Shown here one piece after another: positions 26,722 to 37,424 of a stretch of DNA of 64,000 nucleotides. Every line of letters begins with the position of its first letter. The first letter of the stretch is position 1. The notes beneath the pieces were generated by a model. The model had not been told where the DNA came from. It ran no database searches and saw only the letters and a list, made by a program, of their open reading frames with translations. The DNA lies in contig OX463835.1 in the NCBI GenBank assembly GCA_949825045.1, positions 20,787,201 to 20,851,200 on the forward strand. Reading direction: 5' to 3'. A program made the translations under genes and the position numbers. This DNA is from Argyresthia goedartella (taxonomy: Eukaryota > Arthropoda > Insecta > Lepidoptera > Argyresthiidae).

Positions 26722-27641
26722 ACGGCCAAGTGCGTGTTTAACTCGCGCACAAAGGGTTCCATACCATCGTACAATGGTAGGGATGATGTGGAGTGAATAG
26801 TTTGGATTTTAAATAGCAAAATGTTGTTTACAAAGTTATTGGTGCTGCTACTTTCACACTCCATGCACATAACCAGGTGCATTAATAAGTTTGTATGTTT
26901 TATTGAAAATATTGTTTTATGGGAGCCCTCTTAAATATTTATTTATAGCGGCATCAGAAATACATCATCTGTGAAAATTTCATCTGTCTAACTATCACGA
27001 TTCATGAGATACAGCCTGGTGACAGACGGACGGACGGACGGACAGCGGAGGCTTAGTAATAGGTACGGAACCCTAAAAATAACTTTTATGTCGACGCAAT
27101 CAAAAGATACCGCTTTATATGTCACACTTTTGCTGAAAATGCTTGATATTCGAAGGGGAATCAAAACCAAAAAGAAACAATAATCATGCAATTTGGCACG
27201 AACAAAAGGTCTTATTAAAACTTTAAACTTCTGTCAGAAATGCGTAGAGGCATCACGTTGACGTTAATGACAGTTATTTAACGCTCGTTTTATGTATAGA
27301 CAAAATAGCGCGATTGTCCCCTAGGTAGTCTCTCGGAAGCTGTGAAAAAATCATAATTCATAATTCTGCACGCAGTTATTTAAAAAGAGAATATATGCGA
27401 GTAAAAAATACCGCCATATATGTCGCAATTATGCGGACATTGTTTGATATTCGCAAGGGAATCATAAACCTATAGGGTACTTCCCGTTGACCTAGAATCA
27501 TGAAATATGGCACGGAGCAAGGTCTTATAGCACGAGTAAAGGAAAATATATCCGAAAATCATAAATTTCTTTTACAAAAAATGCTATTTAAGCGGAGCCC
27601 ACCACGGTGCGAGAGTCTAAACCGGACTTGGCCGTTTTTTT
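26722..27641 (+). repeat. Family C repeat, long form with inverted ends
   Basis: Begins AAAACGGCCAAGTGCG and ends GGACTTGGCCGTTTTTTT, an inverted pair. Between them lie the standard family C sequence (AAGTTATTGGTGCTGC, AGACGGACGGACGG, GTACGGAACCCT) and about 550 extra bases. This is the best evidence that family C has terminal inverted repeats. Confidence 0.65.
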
Positions 27642-27730
27642 AGGCTAGTATTTAATCGCACATCAAAGATATTAAGATTCTGATTTTCACAGCAAAAAAG
27701 GAGCAACAAAAGCACTTTTTATGTTTTAAA

Positions 27731-29095
27731 TATTTTATCTACACACGTATCATAAACCCTCTTTACTGCGTACAAAAACCGCACGTTACGACCAGCGTAA
27801 TGTTATACTACTTGGTAAAAACTCATTTCTTATCTTAAGGCCCAAGATCACTCAAAACCACTGAAGAGCGCTTTGGCAAAAAAAAATATAAAATTGTTTC
27901 CACTAAATTCAAAGGTCTCAAAAAAATATATGTTATTCACAATAATCTAGTTTAAATACTATGTCGTTACGCGATTGGATTATTTTGCCTCGATCGTTAA
28001 AAATCCTGAATATAGTCTATATTAAAAAGGAGCAACAATAATTTTAATATGAAGTAACTGATTTTCCTCATAATTTTTACACCTAAATTTTTCTCTTTTA
28101 GAGCTCCGTATTAATCCTTAAATTTTAACTATTAGCTTGTTTCCGTTTTTCAGTAAGTCCGAAAAAACTAATAACTTTTAACGTCTCCGGGTGGCCCGAT
28201 GCTAGTCCGCGCCGCCCGCTACCCCGCCAGTTCCGCTACCCCCCCAGAAGACGATGGGCGAATGCGGCGCCCCCCACCTCAACAGCGAGAACTGGGCCTT
28301 AAGGGATTAAATATGGCCAGAAATGCATCTTTAGCTTCAATTCTAGGCTAAACTAGACAACATAAAAATGTAGGATGAATATATGTTATAAAAGGTCTAT
28401 TAGAGATAAGAATGGACTTTTAAAATTACCGGATATCTGTTATATTTAATACTTAAAAATATTTTTCGCAATGCATTATTATTCAACTAAATGAACAAGC
28501 GCTCGGAGACGAAATCAGTTTCCTATATGAAACTTACATGGTATTAAAAACAGGTAAAAAAAGGGATTTTTTTGGTTGTTTTATTATATTTTTAATGTTA
28601 TTATTACAGGAGTTTAGTAATATTTTCTATAATTTTCTTGGTCTCGGCCCCGCGGGGCTCTGCGCGGGAGCATGCGTCAGTCTGCTTCGACGCGATGCGA
28701 CGGGTATTTGTTTTCTTTGTCTAATTCTCAATGCCATTGTCCTTTGTTCAGCCCTTAATATTGACATATTATGACCATAATGTACCAATTTTCGACAAAT
28801 TATGACATTTAAAATTTCGAACGCCACCGCCCGCCTACGTGCCGCCCCTAGTTTGTCTGTGAAGTTGGTACTACTGAACAAGCCAAATAAGTGCAGAGCA
28901 ATTATCAATGCCACCATGCCGGTCGAACATGCGGTTCCTGAACACATCAAAGAGAGCTTATGATATGTGTGTAGATATACTAGTGTATGCAACTATACAT
29001 AAATAGGCATTAAAACTCTCGAGTGATATTATTATGAAAATCGCCCTCGAATTGATGCCCTCCATTATGTAGCAGTCACATAAACTACTATTATG
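27731..29095 (-). repeat. Family A repeat split by a ~0.9 kb insertion
   Basis: The left part (27731-27838) stops after ACTCATTTCTTATCT and the right part resumes near 28755 at TATGACCATAATG, which are adjacent in intact copies. The insert (about 27838-28755) has GC-rich blocks at 28190-28310 and 28645-28705 and the inverted words TTAAGGCCCA / TGGGCCTTAA at 27835 and 28292. It is not otherwise identified. Confidence 0.6.
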
Positions 29096-29119
29096 GTCAC
29101 AGAATAGTTGAGATATCTA

Positions 29120-30005
29120 TGATTATACCTATAGTTCTTCCCGTATAAAGGGGGCTTCGCTTCGCTCACCCCATTTACCCTTCACCTAAGCTACCGCAGC
29201 ATTTTGCCCTGATATTTGCTGTGCAAATCAGTATTTTTGATTTGCAATTTAATATTGCCCGTTTTTTATAATGATTCCACTTGTTAATGTGGTTTGATAG
29301 TTATTGAATGAGCTAAAATACGGGGAAGGGCCTAACCATGGCCTAACTGAACATTGAGCTGTGTCGGACACTGAGGAAGAGAAATAGAAACATAGAAACA
29401 TTTATATACAGGCACCTAAGTAAGTACATTGCTTCTGGCCCCACACTAGGATACCCTGTGTCGTGGGAACCAGAAACAGCGACATCACACACATATCCAA
29501 GACCTGTTTTTTTTTCAAAACGCCAGTGGATGTCAATCAGTGGGTCGCGACCCCATGGGCCGCAGGATTCTTATAGCATAATGACTTAGTTACTCATTTC
29601 TCGACTTGCTACTTGCTAGCCAAGCCAAAATATCAGGATCGGTTTGCGCTAGTCCTCACGCCCTATTAGTAGCTTTTTGCTTGACTTGCAAGAGATATAC
29701 AATTTCATTGACTTGCAAGCCATCTGAAAAATGAAGGGAAATATTCAACTGCACATCAATAATACTGATTTGCACAGCAAATATACTGATTTTCACAGCA
29801 AATATCAAGGCAAAATACTGCAGTAGCGGTGAAGGGTAAAGGGGGGGAGCGAAGTGAAGCCCTCTTTATCCTTCGTATTAGGTTGAACATTTATATCTTA
29901 CGAACAACAAAAATACTTTAAACATAAAAGTGTTTTTGCTGATCCTTTTTTGCTGTGAAAAGCAGTATTTTTGATGTGCGATTAAATACTAGCCAAAAAG
30001 AAATA
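29120..30005. repeat. Family E fragments and a family F SINE fragment
   Basis: Family E words occur at 29150-29240 (GCTTCGCTCACCCC, CTACCGCAGCATTTTGCC) and inverted at 29740-29990. At 29427-29500 lies the 3' part of family F on the minus strand (GGATACCCTGTGTCGTGGGA). No gene. Confidence 0.55.
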
Positions 30006-30965
30006 CGCTGGCATACCTTCGGGTGTGTCAGACTGAATTTAATAATTTTCAGGTAAAGTGGTGTTTGTGCGCGCATGCAGCATGAGTCAATTTGGTTGCT
30101 CCAGAGATTATTTTTAATGGACTTCAAAAAGGATGTGTTTTTTTCAGTTCGTCGGGATCTTTTATGTTGATTTATGTTGTTGTTTTATATGTTCAGAGAT
30201 TTCTTCAAGACGGGTGGACCGATTTGGAAAATTGTTGATGTTGTTCGAAAGAGTTTACCTTCCAATTGGTCCCATTGATATAAAGTCAGGATTTGATGAC
30301 CGGATCCTGAAGAAATCGAGATACCTCTTCAAACTTTATAGGCAGACCTCTAGTGATTTATGTGTTTTTAATTGTTGCTCGAGCATTTACTCTCGGGAAG
30401 CCTAAATTTTAATGTTCCGTATTTAAAAAGGAAAAACGGAACCGTTACAGAATCACTCGTTTGTCTGTCCTAGGTATAATATTAAGCGACCGAATTCTGA
30501 ACTAATTAAGTTGAACTTTGTTAAGTATTACTTACACTTGAATACTTATATGACCTAAACATGAACGACGAACATGCTACGTAAGAAAATACCATATGAA
30601 TTTGGGGGGCAAATGTGTCTGTGCCGGTCGACTATGTTAGTCATATTTCCACGTAATGTTAAGATAAGTTGACGACCGTCACAGATAAGGTATATTTATA
30701 TTCATCACGTAGTTTGTAGTAAGTTGTATATAAGCTAGGATTTCCTATAATAAATTAGTCTAGTATTTGCGCGCATCTCAAGCCTTTTACTTTACTCCCG
30801 AAGATGTCTCTCTCCTTATAATTGCCTCTGGCAAAGTGTCATACTGTGTTTCGACATTTCAATTTTTTTTCAATTATTTCAATTGAAAGGGGTTAGTTAA
30901 AAAAATATTTCAGCAAAAAAAAAAAAACTATTTCCCCCCATAATCTCCGAAACTACCAATCATAA
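30006..30965. other. No gene or repeat recognised
   Basis: AT-rich sequence; a 90-codon ORF at 30133-30405 has no recognisable domain and I do not call it. Confidence 0.3.
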
Positions 30966-31020
30966 TTTAAAAAAAACACGTAATATATTACGTGTTTTTT
31001 TTAAAGGCCTATAGGCCTTT
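30966..31020. repeat. Two adjacent perfect palindromes
   Basis: A 40-bp perfect palindrome (30966-31005, half-site TTTAAAAAAAACACGTAATA) overlaps by three bases an 18-bp palindrome AAAGGCCTATAGGCCTTT at 31003-31020. Confidence 0.9.
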
Positions 31021-31229
31021 ATTGAAATACTACAGGAGAAATAATGAAAAATGTATAGTATAAATAAGGGTCACTATTGGGAGGCAAATCAAAATAAAAA
31101 AGTTTTCCAAACCATATGTCACCAAGTCTGATATGTTCAAAGAAGGGCTTGTTGCAGGATATCAATTGTTTTTTCAAAATCCTTCAGGATTATGGTTTAC
31201 AGATAAATAAATTATTTTATTATGTTTTT

Positions 31230-31395
31230 TAGTATGTGTTGCTATAGCGGCAAGAAAAATACATCATATGTGAAAATTTCAACTTCTAACTATCGCGGTT
31301 CATGAGATCCAGTCTGGTGACAGACGGACGGACGGACAGCGGAGTTTTACTAATAGCGTCCCGTTTTACCCTTTGGGTACGGAACCCTAAAAAAA
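31230..31395 (+). repeat. Family C repeat fragment
   Basis: Contains TTGCTATAGCGGCAAGAA, CAGACGGACGGACGG and GTACGGAACCCT. A reverse-oriented fragment of the other half lies at about 31600-31805 (TATAAATGCACCTGG, GGTACGGAACCCTTCGTGCG), so the two halves face each other. Confidence 0.65.
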
Positions 31396-31505
31396 TGATT
31401 AAGAAAATAGGCAAAAAGAGACCATCCCTCCCTCCCCCTTTATCTCCGAAACTACTACCCAAAAAAAAGTAAAATAGGACTTCCGTTACTTAAACACTAC
31501 AGATA

Positions 31506-31564
31506 AAATAGAGAGAAATCTATGATTAAACCACCCTATTTTAATCATAGATTTCTCTCTATTT
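31506..31564. repeat. Perfect 25-bp inverted repeat
   Basis: AAATAGAGAGAAATCTATGA plus TTAAA, loop CCACCCTAT, then the exact inverse. It separates the two opposed family C fragments. Confidence 0.9.
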
Positions 31565-31868
31565 CTCCAACAATTCACATATAATTTAAAATTTAAATAC
31601 AATACAATTTCATTCAATACTATATACAAACTTATAAATGCACCTGGCTGCATACATGGAGTATGAAAGTTGCCCCACCGATAACCTTGTAAACAATATT
31701 TTGCTATCTTAACACACAGGAAAATTAATCACCATGCAAGAAACTTGACTTTGTGCGGTGGTACGGAACCCTTCGTGCGCGAATCTGACTCGCACTTGAC
31801 CGTTAATTTGAAGTGAAACTGAAGATGAGAACCATACATATAGCCACCAGAACTGATCAATACTATAA

Positions 31869-32025
31869 GCTTGTCAAATTCGTAGGTAGCACTCCCATGG
31901 TCTGCGGGCGACGGGACGAAAGATGCGGGGGCGGGAAAGAAGAGCGCGGGCGGCAGGGCGCGTTGTAGGAACCGCCCGCGCTCTTCATTCCCGCCCCCGC
32001 AGAGCTACCTACGAATTTGACAAGC
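31869..32025. repeat. GC-rich long hairpin
   Basis: Outer arms GCTTGTCAAATTCGTAGGTA plus GC (22 bp, perfect). Inner arms of about 30 bp (31924-31953 and 31972-32001) are rich in GGGGGCGGG and GAGCGCGGGCGG. The GC content stands out sharply from the AT-rich surroundings. Confidence 0.88.
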
Positions 32026-32083
32026 ATAGGTATCCCACAGGCGGCGATACGGTTGCTAAGTAATGAACGCTCATCGTAATGTC

Positions 32084-32135
32084 TACGATGAAGTGGCAGT
32101 TGTGGTGACTTCATCGCAACTGCCACTCCATCGTA
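32084..32135. repeat. Second hairpin, 19-bp arms
   Basis: TACGATGAAGTGGCAGTTG and its inverse with one mismatch, loop of 14 bases, 58 bases after the GC-rich hairpin. Confidence 0.8.
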
Positions 32136-32639
32136 GTACCCGGTACGTAAGTACCAGGAGAGCTTCTCAACCATTTATCAACGCCGGTCAGGAGCTGATG
32201 ATGGGATCATGGAGAAATCATCTAATGTACTAAAATCATGAAATGTACTAAAAAGTGCAACTCATTATTACCAAGACATTCATTTGACACTTTTTTTCGA
32301 AATTCAAAATTCTTTACTTTCTGTTTATATTAACATTAAACTTGTCTAACTAACCTCAAAAAAGGTTATCACGCCATTATGTAAAAGAAGAAGAAGAAGG
32401 AGAGCTAAAGTAATTAAGATATATATATAGCTATTAATCAGCCAACTGAACGCTCACCACGGTTAATAAAGCTCCCGTGTTGGCTTTATTGACGTCGTCG
32501 CCGGGACGTGATTAACGCGCTCGCATTATTGGTCGCTAGTACCTAAGCTATAGGTAGGTGGCGGGCGTGCACCTGCGCGGAACGCCGCCATTTTGGTTCA
32601 AGTTATGAAAAAACCCGTTGCATTAAGTTGAATAGATAT

Positions 32640-33435
32640 TTAAGATGGAGATTTTGGAGCATGATAGAACTCAACATTATGAACAACTTTCCCCAAGAAA
32701 CATATATTCGCAAATGTGAAGAAAATCGTCCCTGAGTACATTGAACCGATCAGCTGATTACAAGTTACCATGGGAGACCCAATATTTTTTTTATCACGCT
32801 TTTATTAGCTTCACCTGTATGTTTGTTTGTTTGTTTGTATGTAACAGACTCCTTTGGACTCGATTTTGACCCACTTTAAACGGACAGATTCAATTCAAAC
32901 TTTGTACACTTATCAAGAATCAGCGACAATGTAATAATTTCATAAGTTTATCTCATTATCCTGATTAGGATCGCCAGGATTAATTAATTTCTCACACAAC
33001 CTCGGTGTGAGAGCAAGTGAATCGAACTAAACTCGAACTAAAAAATGAAAAATAAATATAGTTTTAAAAAACTGAAAAACACGCTTTTAAAGCACTTCAA
33101 ACTAAAAAGTTTTTTTTTTTTTATATAACCTTAAAACAATAATGACTAAAAAATACTATTATTATTGTGAAACAAAAAGCGTCGGGCGCTTTGTTCCATA
33201 TCTTTCGTTGTTCGTTCGCTGTTTGTTTCACAATAATAATAGTATTTTTTATTCATTATTGTTTTAAGGTTATATTAAAAATTATTTTTAACTTTTTAGT
33301 TCGAAGTGCTTTAAAAGCATGTTTTTTAGTTTTTTTAAACTATATTTATTTTCGTTTGTGATTATGTTTTTGGGAGGAAATTGTTTATAATGATGGATAC
33401 TATCATTCGCCAAACTATGGTCGGGTAATTACATT
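32640..33435 (+). repeat. Family D copy interrupted by other repeats
   Basis: The left part (32640-32795) has GAACAACTTTCCCCAAG, GATCAGCTGATTACAAGTTA and CATGGGAGACCCAATATTTT. The right part resumes at about 33365 with GGAAATTGTTTATAATG and AACTATGGTCGGGTAATTAC. Between them lie a repeat with (TTTG)n at 32822-32838 and the 315-bp foldback. Confidence 0.6.
33042..33357. mobile_element. Foldback / MITE-like element, ~130-bp arms
   Basis: Left arm 33042-33174 and right arm 33222-33357 are near-perfect inverses over their whole length (for example CTATTATTATTGTGAAACAA and TTGTTTCACAATAATAATAG). The loop of about 47 bases is GC-richer (GCGTCGGGCGC). No protein-coding content. Confidence 0.85.
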
Positions 33436-33781
33436 TCACTCTGTACTCCTTCCATACAAACTATGGTCGGGTAATTACATTTCACTCTGTACTCCTTCCA
33501 TACAAACTATGGTCGGCTAATTACATTTCACTCTGTACTCCTTCCATACAAACTATGGTCGGGTAATTACATTTCACTCTGTACTCCTTCCATACAAGCT
33601 ATGGTCGGCTAATTACATTTCACTCTGTACTCCTTCCATACAAACTATGGTCGGGTAATTACATTTCACTCTGTACTCCTTCCATACAAACTATGGTCGG
33701 GTAATTACATTTCACTCTGTACTCCTTCCATACAAACTATGGTCGGGTAGTTACATTTCACTCTGTACTCCTTCCATACAA
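33414..33781 (+). repeat. 46-bp minisatellite, 8 units
   Basis: Unit begins ACTATGGTCGGGTAATTACA and ends TCCTTCCATACAA. Units differ at a few positions (GGGTAA, GGCTAA, GGGTAG). The first part of the unit is the terminal sequence of family D. Confidence 0.95.
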
Positions 33782-33949
33782 ACTTCGATTGTCTTTTATA
33801 AAATCCTGTCACAGATGTTATTTTAGCCGTATTAATAACATATTGGTAAATCTGTACATCAGGTGCTCATGAAACAGGCCCTGCCTAGTTTGAGGATCAT
33901 TGTAACATTTTAAATGTAAATGTGTTATTATAACACTGTTGTGTTGTGT

Positions 33950-34253
33950 GTAAGTTTTCTACATATTATGATATTCAAATTTCGAACGACGACGCCCGCC
34001 TGCGTGCCGCCCCTAGTTTGTCTGTGAAGTTGGTACTACTGAACAAGCTAGTGCAAAGGAATTATCAATGCCACCATGCCGGTCGAACATGCGGTTCCTG
34101 AACACATTAAAGAGAGCTTATGATATGTGTGTAGATATACTAGTGTATGTAACTATAGATAAATAGGCATTAAAACTCTCGAGTGATATTATAATGAAAA
34201 TCGCCCTCGAGTATTGATGCCCTCCATTATGTAGCAGTCACATAAACTACTAT
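33950..34253 (-). repeat. Family A repeat, partial copy
   Basis: Includes ATTCAAATTTCGAACG, CGGTCGAACATGCGGTTCC and the end TAGCAGTCACATAAACTACT. The far end is missing. Confidence 0.7.
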
Positions 34254-34324
34254 TGTGTTCAAAAATGTCACAATGTCTATTTTTTGTAGTAAGACTACAA
34301 AGTATTACTGGAAAATAACTTTAA

Positions 34325-34710
34325 CCTAGTTTTTAGAGTTCTGTACCTCAAAAGTAAAAAAGGAACCCTTAGACGATCAATCCGTTCTCCGTCTGTCCGT
34401 CTGTCCGTCTGTCAAGAGCCTCTTTTTCGAGAACGCTTGGCATATCCAAGCGTTCTCAAATGAAATTAATATCGATTAATCAAGGTTCTCTTGAAGTTGT
34501 AAAAAAACTAATTTACCTGAAATTGCTTGATATTCACAAGGGAATAATCAAAACGTATACTTCCCGTTGAATGAATCATGAAATTTGGCACGAAGCAAGG
34601 TCTTATAACACCAGTAAAGGAAAACTTGTAGTTTCTTCACAAAAACATGCGATTTATGCGGAACCCTTGGTGCGCGAGTCCAACTCGCACTTGTTTTTTT
34701 TTTGGTTTTT
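34325..34710 (-). repeat. Family C repeat, inverted copy
   Basis: TCCGTCTGTCCGTCTGTCCG at 34388 and the terminal GTGCGCGAGTCCAACTCGCA near 34669-34690, followed by a T run. Confidence 0.65.
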
Positions 34711-34810
34711 TTAATGTCGCGGCAAAACATTTTGTCACTACGGCTGACAGTAAGCAGACTGACTGACTAACTTAGTAACACCCCAATAGAAACGCCGCTA
34801 ACTATAGTTA

Positions 34811-35369
34811 TACAGGGTGACATTTAATTGGCTGACCATCTATAGGATAATGACAATACCCATAATTATGAACAACTTTCCCCAAAAATTTTCGTCCCTC
34901 AGTACATTGGCCAGATCAGCTACAAGTCAAAGTCAAAGTCAAAGTACTTTATTACTGTAGATATTTACATATACTTAGCAAACGTCATTTTTTGCCTCTT
35001 CTCTACATTGGACCACTGTGGGAGAAGAAGGGTGTAGAAACTCCCACAGATTGATTTTTAGATCTCTTTTAAAAATAGGTTGTGCTTAACTAATACAAAT
35101 ATGAAAAATTCATTATTATGATTAATAAGCAGGAATAAATAATTACAAAATTATTAACAGCAAGGTCTGTGTTGAGCCAGATTAACCCCATACAGTCCTG
35201 TCATTTAAGTAAACTTGAACATTGTAATATCCCTTTTTTTTTTTTAAGTAACTTCGGGAGGCCCAAAAGAAATTTTCGTTCGCGACCATATGTTTCTTGG
35301 AGAAGTTGTTCATAATTATGGTCACTATCATTCCCCAAAATATGGTCAGCTAATTAAATGTCAGCCTCT
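34811..35369. mobile_element. Family D element with long terminal inverted repeats
   Basis: Left end ACAGGGTGACATTTAATTGG and right end with GTCAGCTAATTAAATGTCAG are inverses extending about 65 bp inward (CATAATTATGAACAACTTTC / GTTGTTCATAATTATGG). It is split by a LINE 3' fragment at 34928-35245. Confidence 0.75.
34928..35245 (-). mobile_element. 5'-truncated LINE end with (CTTTGA)n tail inside family D
   Basis: On the minus strand it ends CAGTAATAAAGTACTTTGAC with further TTTGAC units. AAGT occurs on both sides (34924-34927 and 35246-35249), consistent with a short target-site duplication in the family D sequence. Confidence 0.65.
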
Positions 35370-35517
35370 AGATGTGTTTTACTTTCGAGTTGAACGAAGA
35401 GAAAATTAAGGAAGTATTGTAATCGGAAAATAAATCGAGCTTGAGATTTTGATGGGGAAAGGTTCTCTAACGTTAAAATAGTCCGAAAAAGTGAAAAAAA
35501 AAACAAATGTGTGTGTA

Positions 35518-35785
35518 TAATAATAATAATAATAATAATACCTTGGACACCATTTACACACATTGATCTAGCCCCAAACTAGGATTCCCTGTATCTTGGG
35601 TACTAGACAACGATACACATACTTATATAGATAAATACTATACTTAGATAGATAAACAACCATGACTAGGGTACAAACATCCGTCCTCATCAAACAAATA
35701 TTTGCCCCCACCGAGACTCGAACCCGGGACCCTTGGCTTCGTAGGCAGGGTCACTGCCGACTCGGCCATTCGGGTCGTCCATATA
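35518..35785 (-). repeat. Family B SINE, full length
   Basis: The tail (AAT)n at 35519-35540 is at the left. The body has GCCCCAAACTAGGATTCCCT. The tRNA-like head near 35700-35780 has GAGACTCGAACCCGGGACCC (B box inverse) and CCGACTCGGCCATTCGGGTC. Confidence 0.88.
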
Positions 35786-36267
35786 TCCATGATTCGTTCT
35801 AGAAATATCTAATAACAACGCGAAATTGACCAATAAATAAAACGACTCCATCTTGGACTTTGTCTATGAAGAGCCATTCTCATGATACGCCATGAAAAAT
35901 ACATTTCGTGGAGAGAAGCGAGCTCGGATAAGAAGCTAATAAATGATAAAGGAATAACGTAAGAGAAATATTGCTTTTTGGGGCAGGGTGACCATGGGGG
36001 CGGGATAACATCGGGACATTGTATAATAATGTAAGGACATTCAAAGGAAGAATATATAATATTATATAATATTTATTATATTATAGGATGTTCATTAAAA
36101 TGTACCTATCATACCCATTACTAGACCTAATACTGTCTCCCACAATTTATGTAAATAGGTTAAGTTGGATAGAAAAAAACTAAATTTCTAATTCTAAATA
36201 TCAATAGCGAGTCCCTGAAAACTAGTCTGACAAAGTGGCTACAACAACACTGTTTTTATAGCATTAA
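35786..36267. other. No gene or repeat recognised
   Basis: AT-rich; a TTATATAATATTTATTATAT-like stretch at 36056-36085. Confidence 0.3.
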
Positions 36268-36675
36268 TAGTAGTTTATGTACAGTTATATACACTAGTTT
36301 ATCTACACACATATCATAAGCTCTCTTTGATATGTTCAGGAACCGCATGTTCGACCGGCATGGTGGCATTGATAATTCCTTTGCACTTGTTTAGCTTGTT
36401 CAGTAGTACCAACTTCGGTTACTCTCAAACTCCATGTACGTAACCAGGTGCATTCATAAGTTTGTATGTGGTATTGAAAGAGTTGTTGTACGGAAGCCCC
36501 TTAAATATTTATTTTATTCTGTTTTTTTTTTTGTATTTGTTGATAAAGCGGCAACAGAAGAACATCTGTGAAAATTTCATCTGTCTAAATATCAAGGTTC
36601 ATGAGTACAGCCTGGTGACAGACGGACGGCCGGACGGACGGACGGACAGGCGGAACCCTTCGGGTACGGAACCAT
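36268..36675 (+). repeat. Chimera of truncated family A and family C
   Basis: Family A (TAGTAGTTTATG, then ATAAGCTCTCTTTGATATGT) runs to about 36415 at ACCAACTTC and passes directly into family C (CTCCATGTACGTAACCAGGT, then CGGACGGACGGACGGACAGG and GGGTACGGAACC). Confidence 0.65.
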
Positions 36676-36968
36676 AAACATGATTCATCCACCGGCCTGT
36701 AATATTATGATCGTAGTAGAGGTCGTAGGGCGAGCCTTATCCTACAAAATTTTACAACATAGCGTCACACCTTTCCCCATACGCGGTGGCAGAGGCAAAT
36801 TTTTCAATACTCCACCGTGCGTGACAGGGGCGTTGCCCATCGCCGCGGCTTTGAAATTGCAAGGCTGGGCCAACTCAAGGGGCGTAATATCATGTGGTAG
36901 GTTGAAATAAAACAACAGACATAAAATGCAAGCCGAAATACTGTGTATTTTCATGAAATTGTAAGTAT

Positions 36969-37424
36969 TCAGCACTGGCAAGGAGTGCTGCCAACAATGG
37001 TGACGTAGCCACCAGCTGGCAGGTTTCCATTGAACTGGACCACACCGTAGGTAGGCAGGTTACCGCTGAGCTCAGACACACCAGAGACGGGCAATTGACC
37101 AATCACAGCCAGCTCTCCAGTGCCGTAGCCGCCGTATCCAGCGTTGACTAGTCCATCGTTGACTAGACCGTTGTATCCAGAGTTGATCAATCCAGAGTTT
37201 AACAGTCCACCGTTGACTACACCAGCGTTGTATCCAGAGTTGATCAATCCAGAGTTTAACAGTCCACCGTTGACTACACCAGCGTTGTATCCAGAGTTGA
37301 TCAATCCACCGTTGACTAATCCAGAGCTGTAGCCACCGCTGGCCAATCCAACGTTGGTTAACCCAAGGTTGATCAGACCAGCTGCCGGCGAGGCGTAGGA
37401 GTTCAGACACTGGCCGAAGACATA
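36969..37424 (-). CDS. Chorion A-type, exon 2 (mature protein)
   Basis: 152 codons including the TGA stop at 36971-36969. Contains the YVFGQC motif after the acceptor, the LNSG/VVNGG tandem repeats and the core domain. A minus-strand ORF in another frame and a plus-strand ORF over the repeats are shadows. Confidence 0.88.
   Translation of the reverse strand, partial: YVFGQCLNSYASPAAGLINLGLTNVGLASGGYSSGLVNGGLINSGYNAGVVNGGLLNSGLINSGYNAGVVNGGLLNSGLINSGYNGLVNDGLVNAGYGGYGTGELAVIGQLPVSGVSELSGNLPTYGVVQFNGNLPAGGYVTIVGSTPCQC

Noticed and set aside
32793..33040. Possible gene fragment with (TTTG)n
   Set aside because: Resembles a dispersed non-coding repeat; no open frame.
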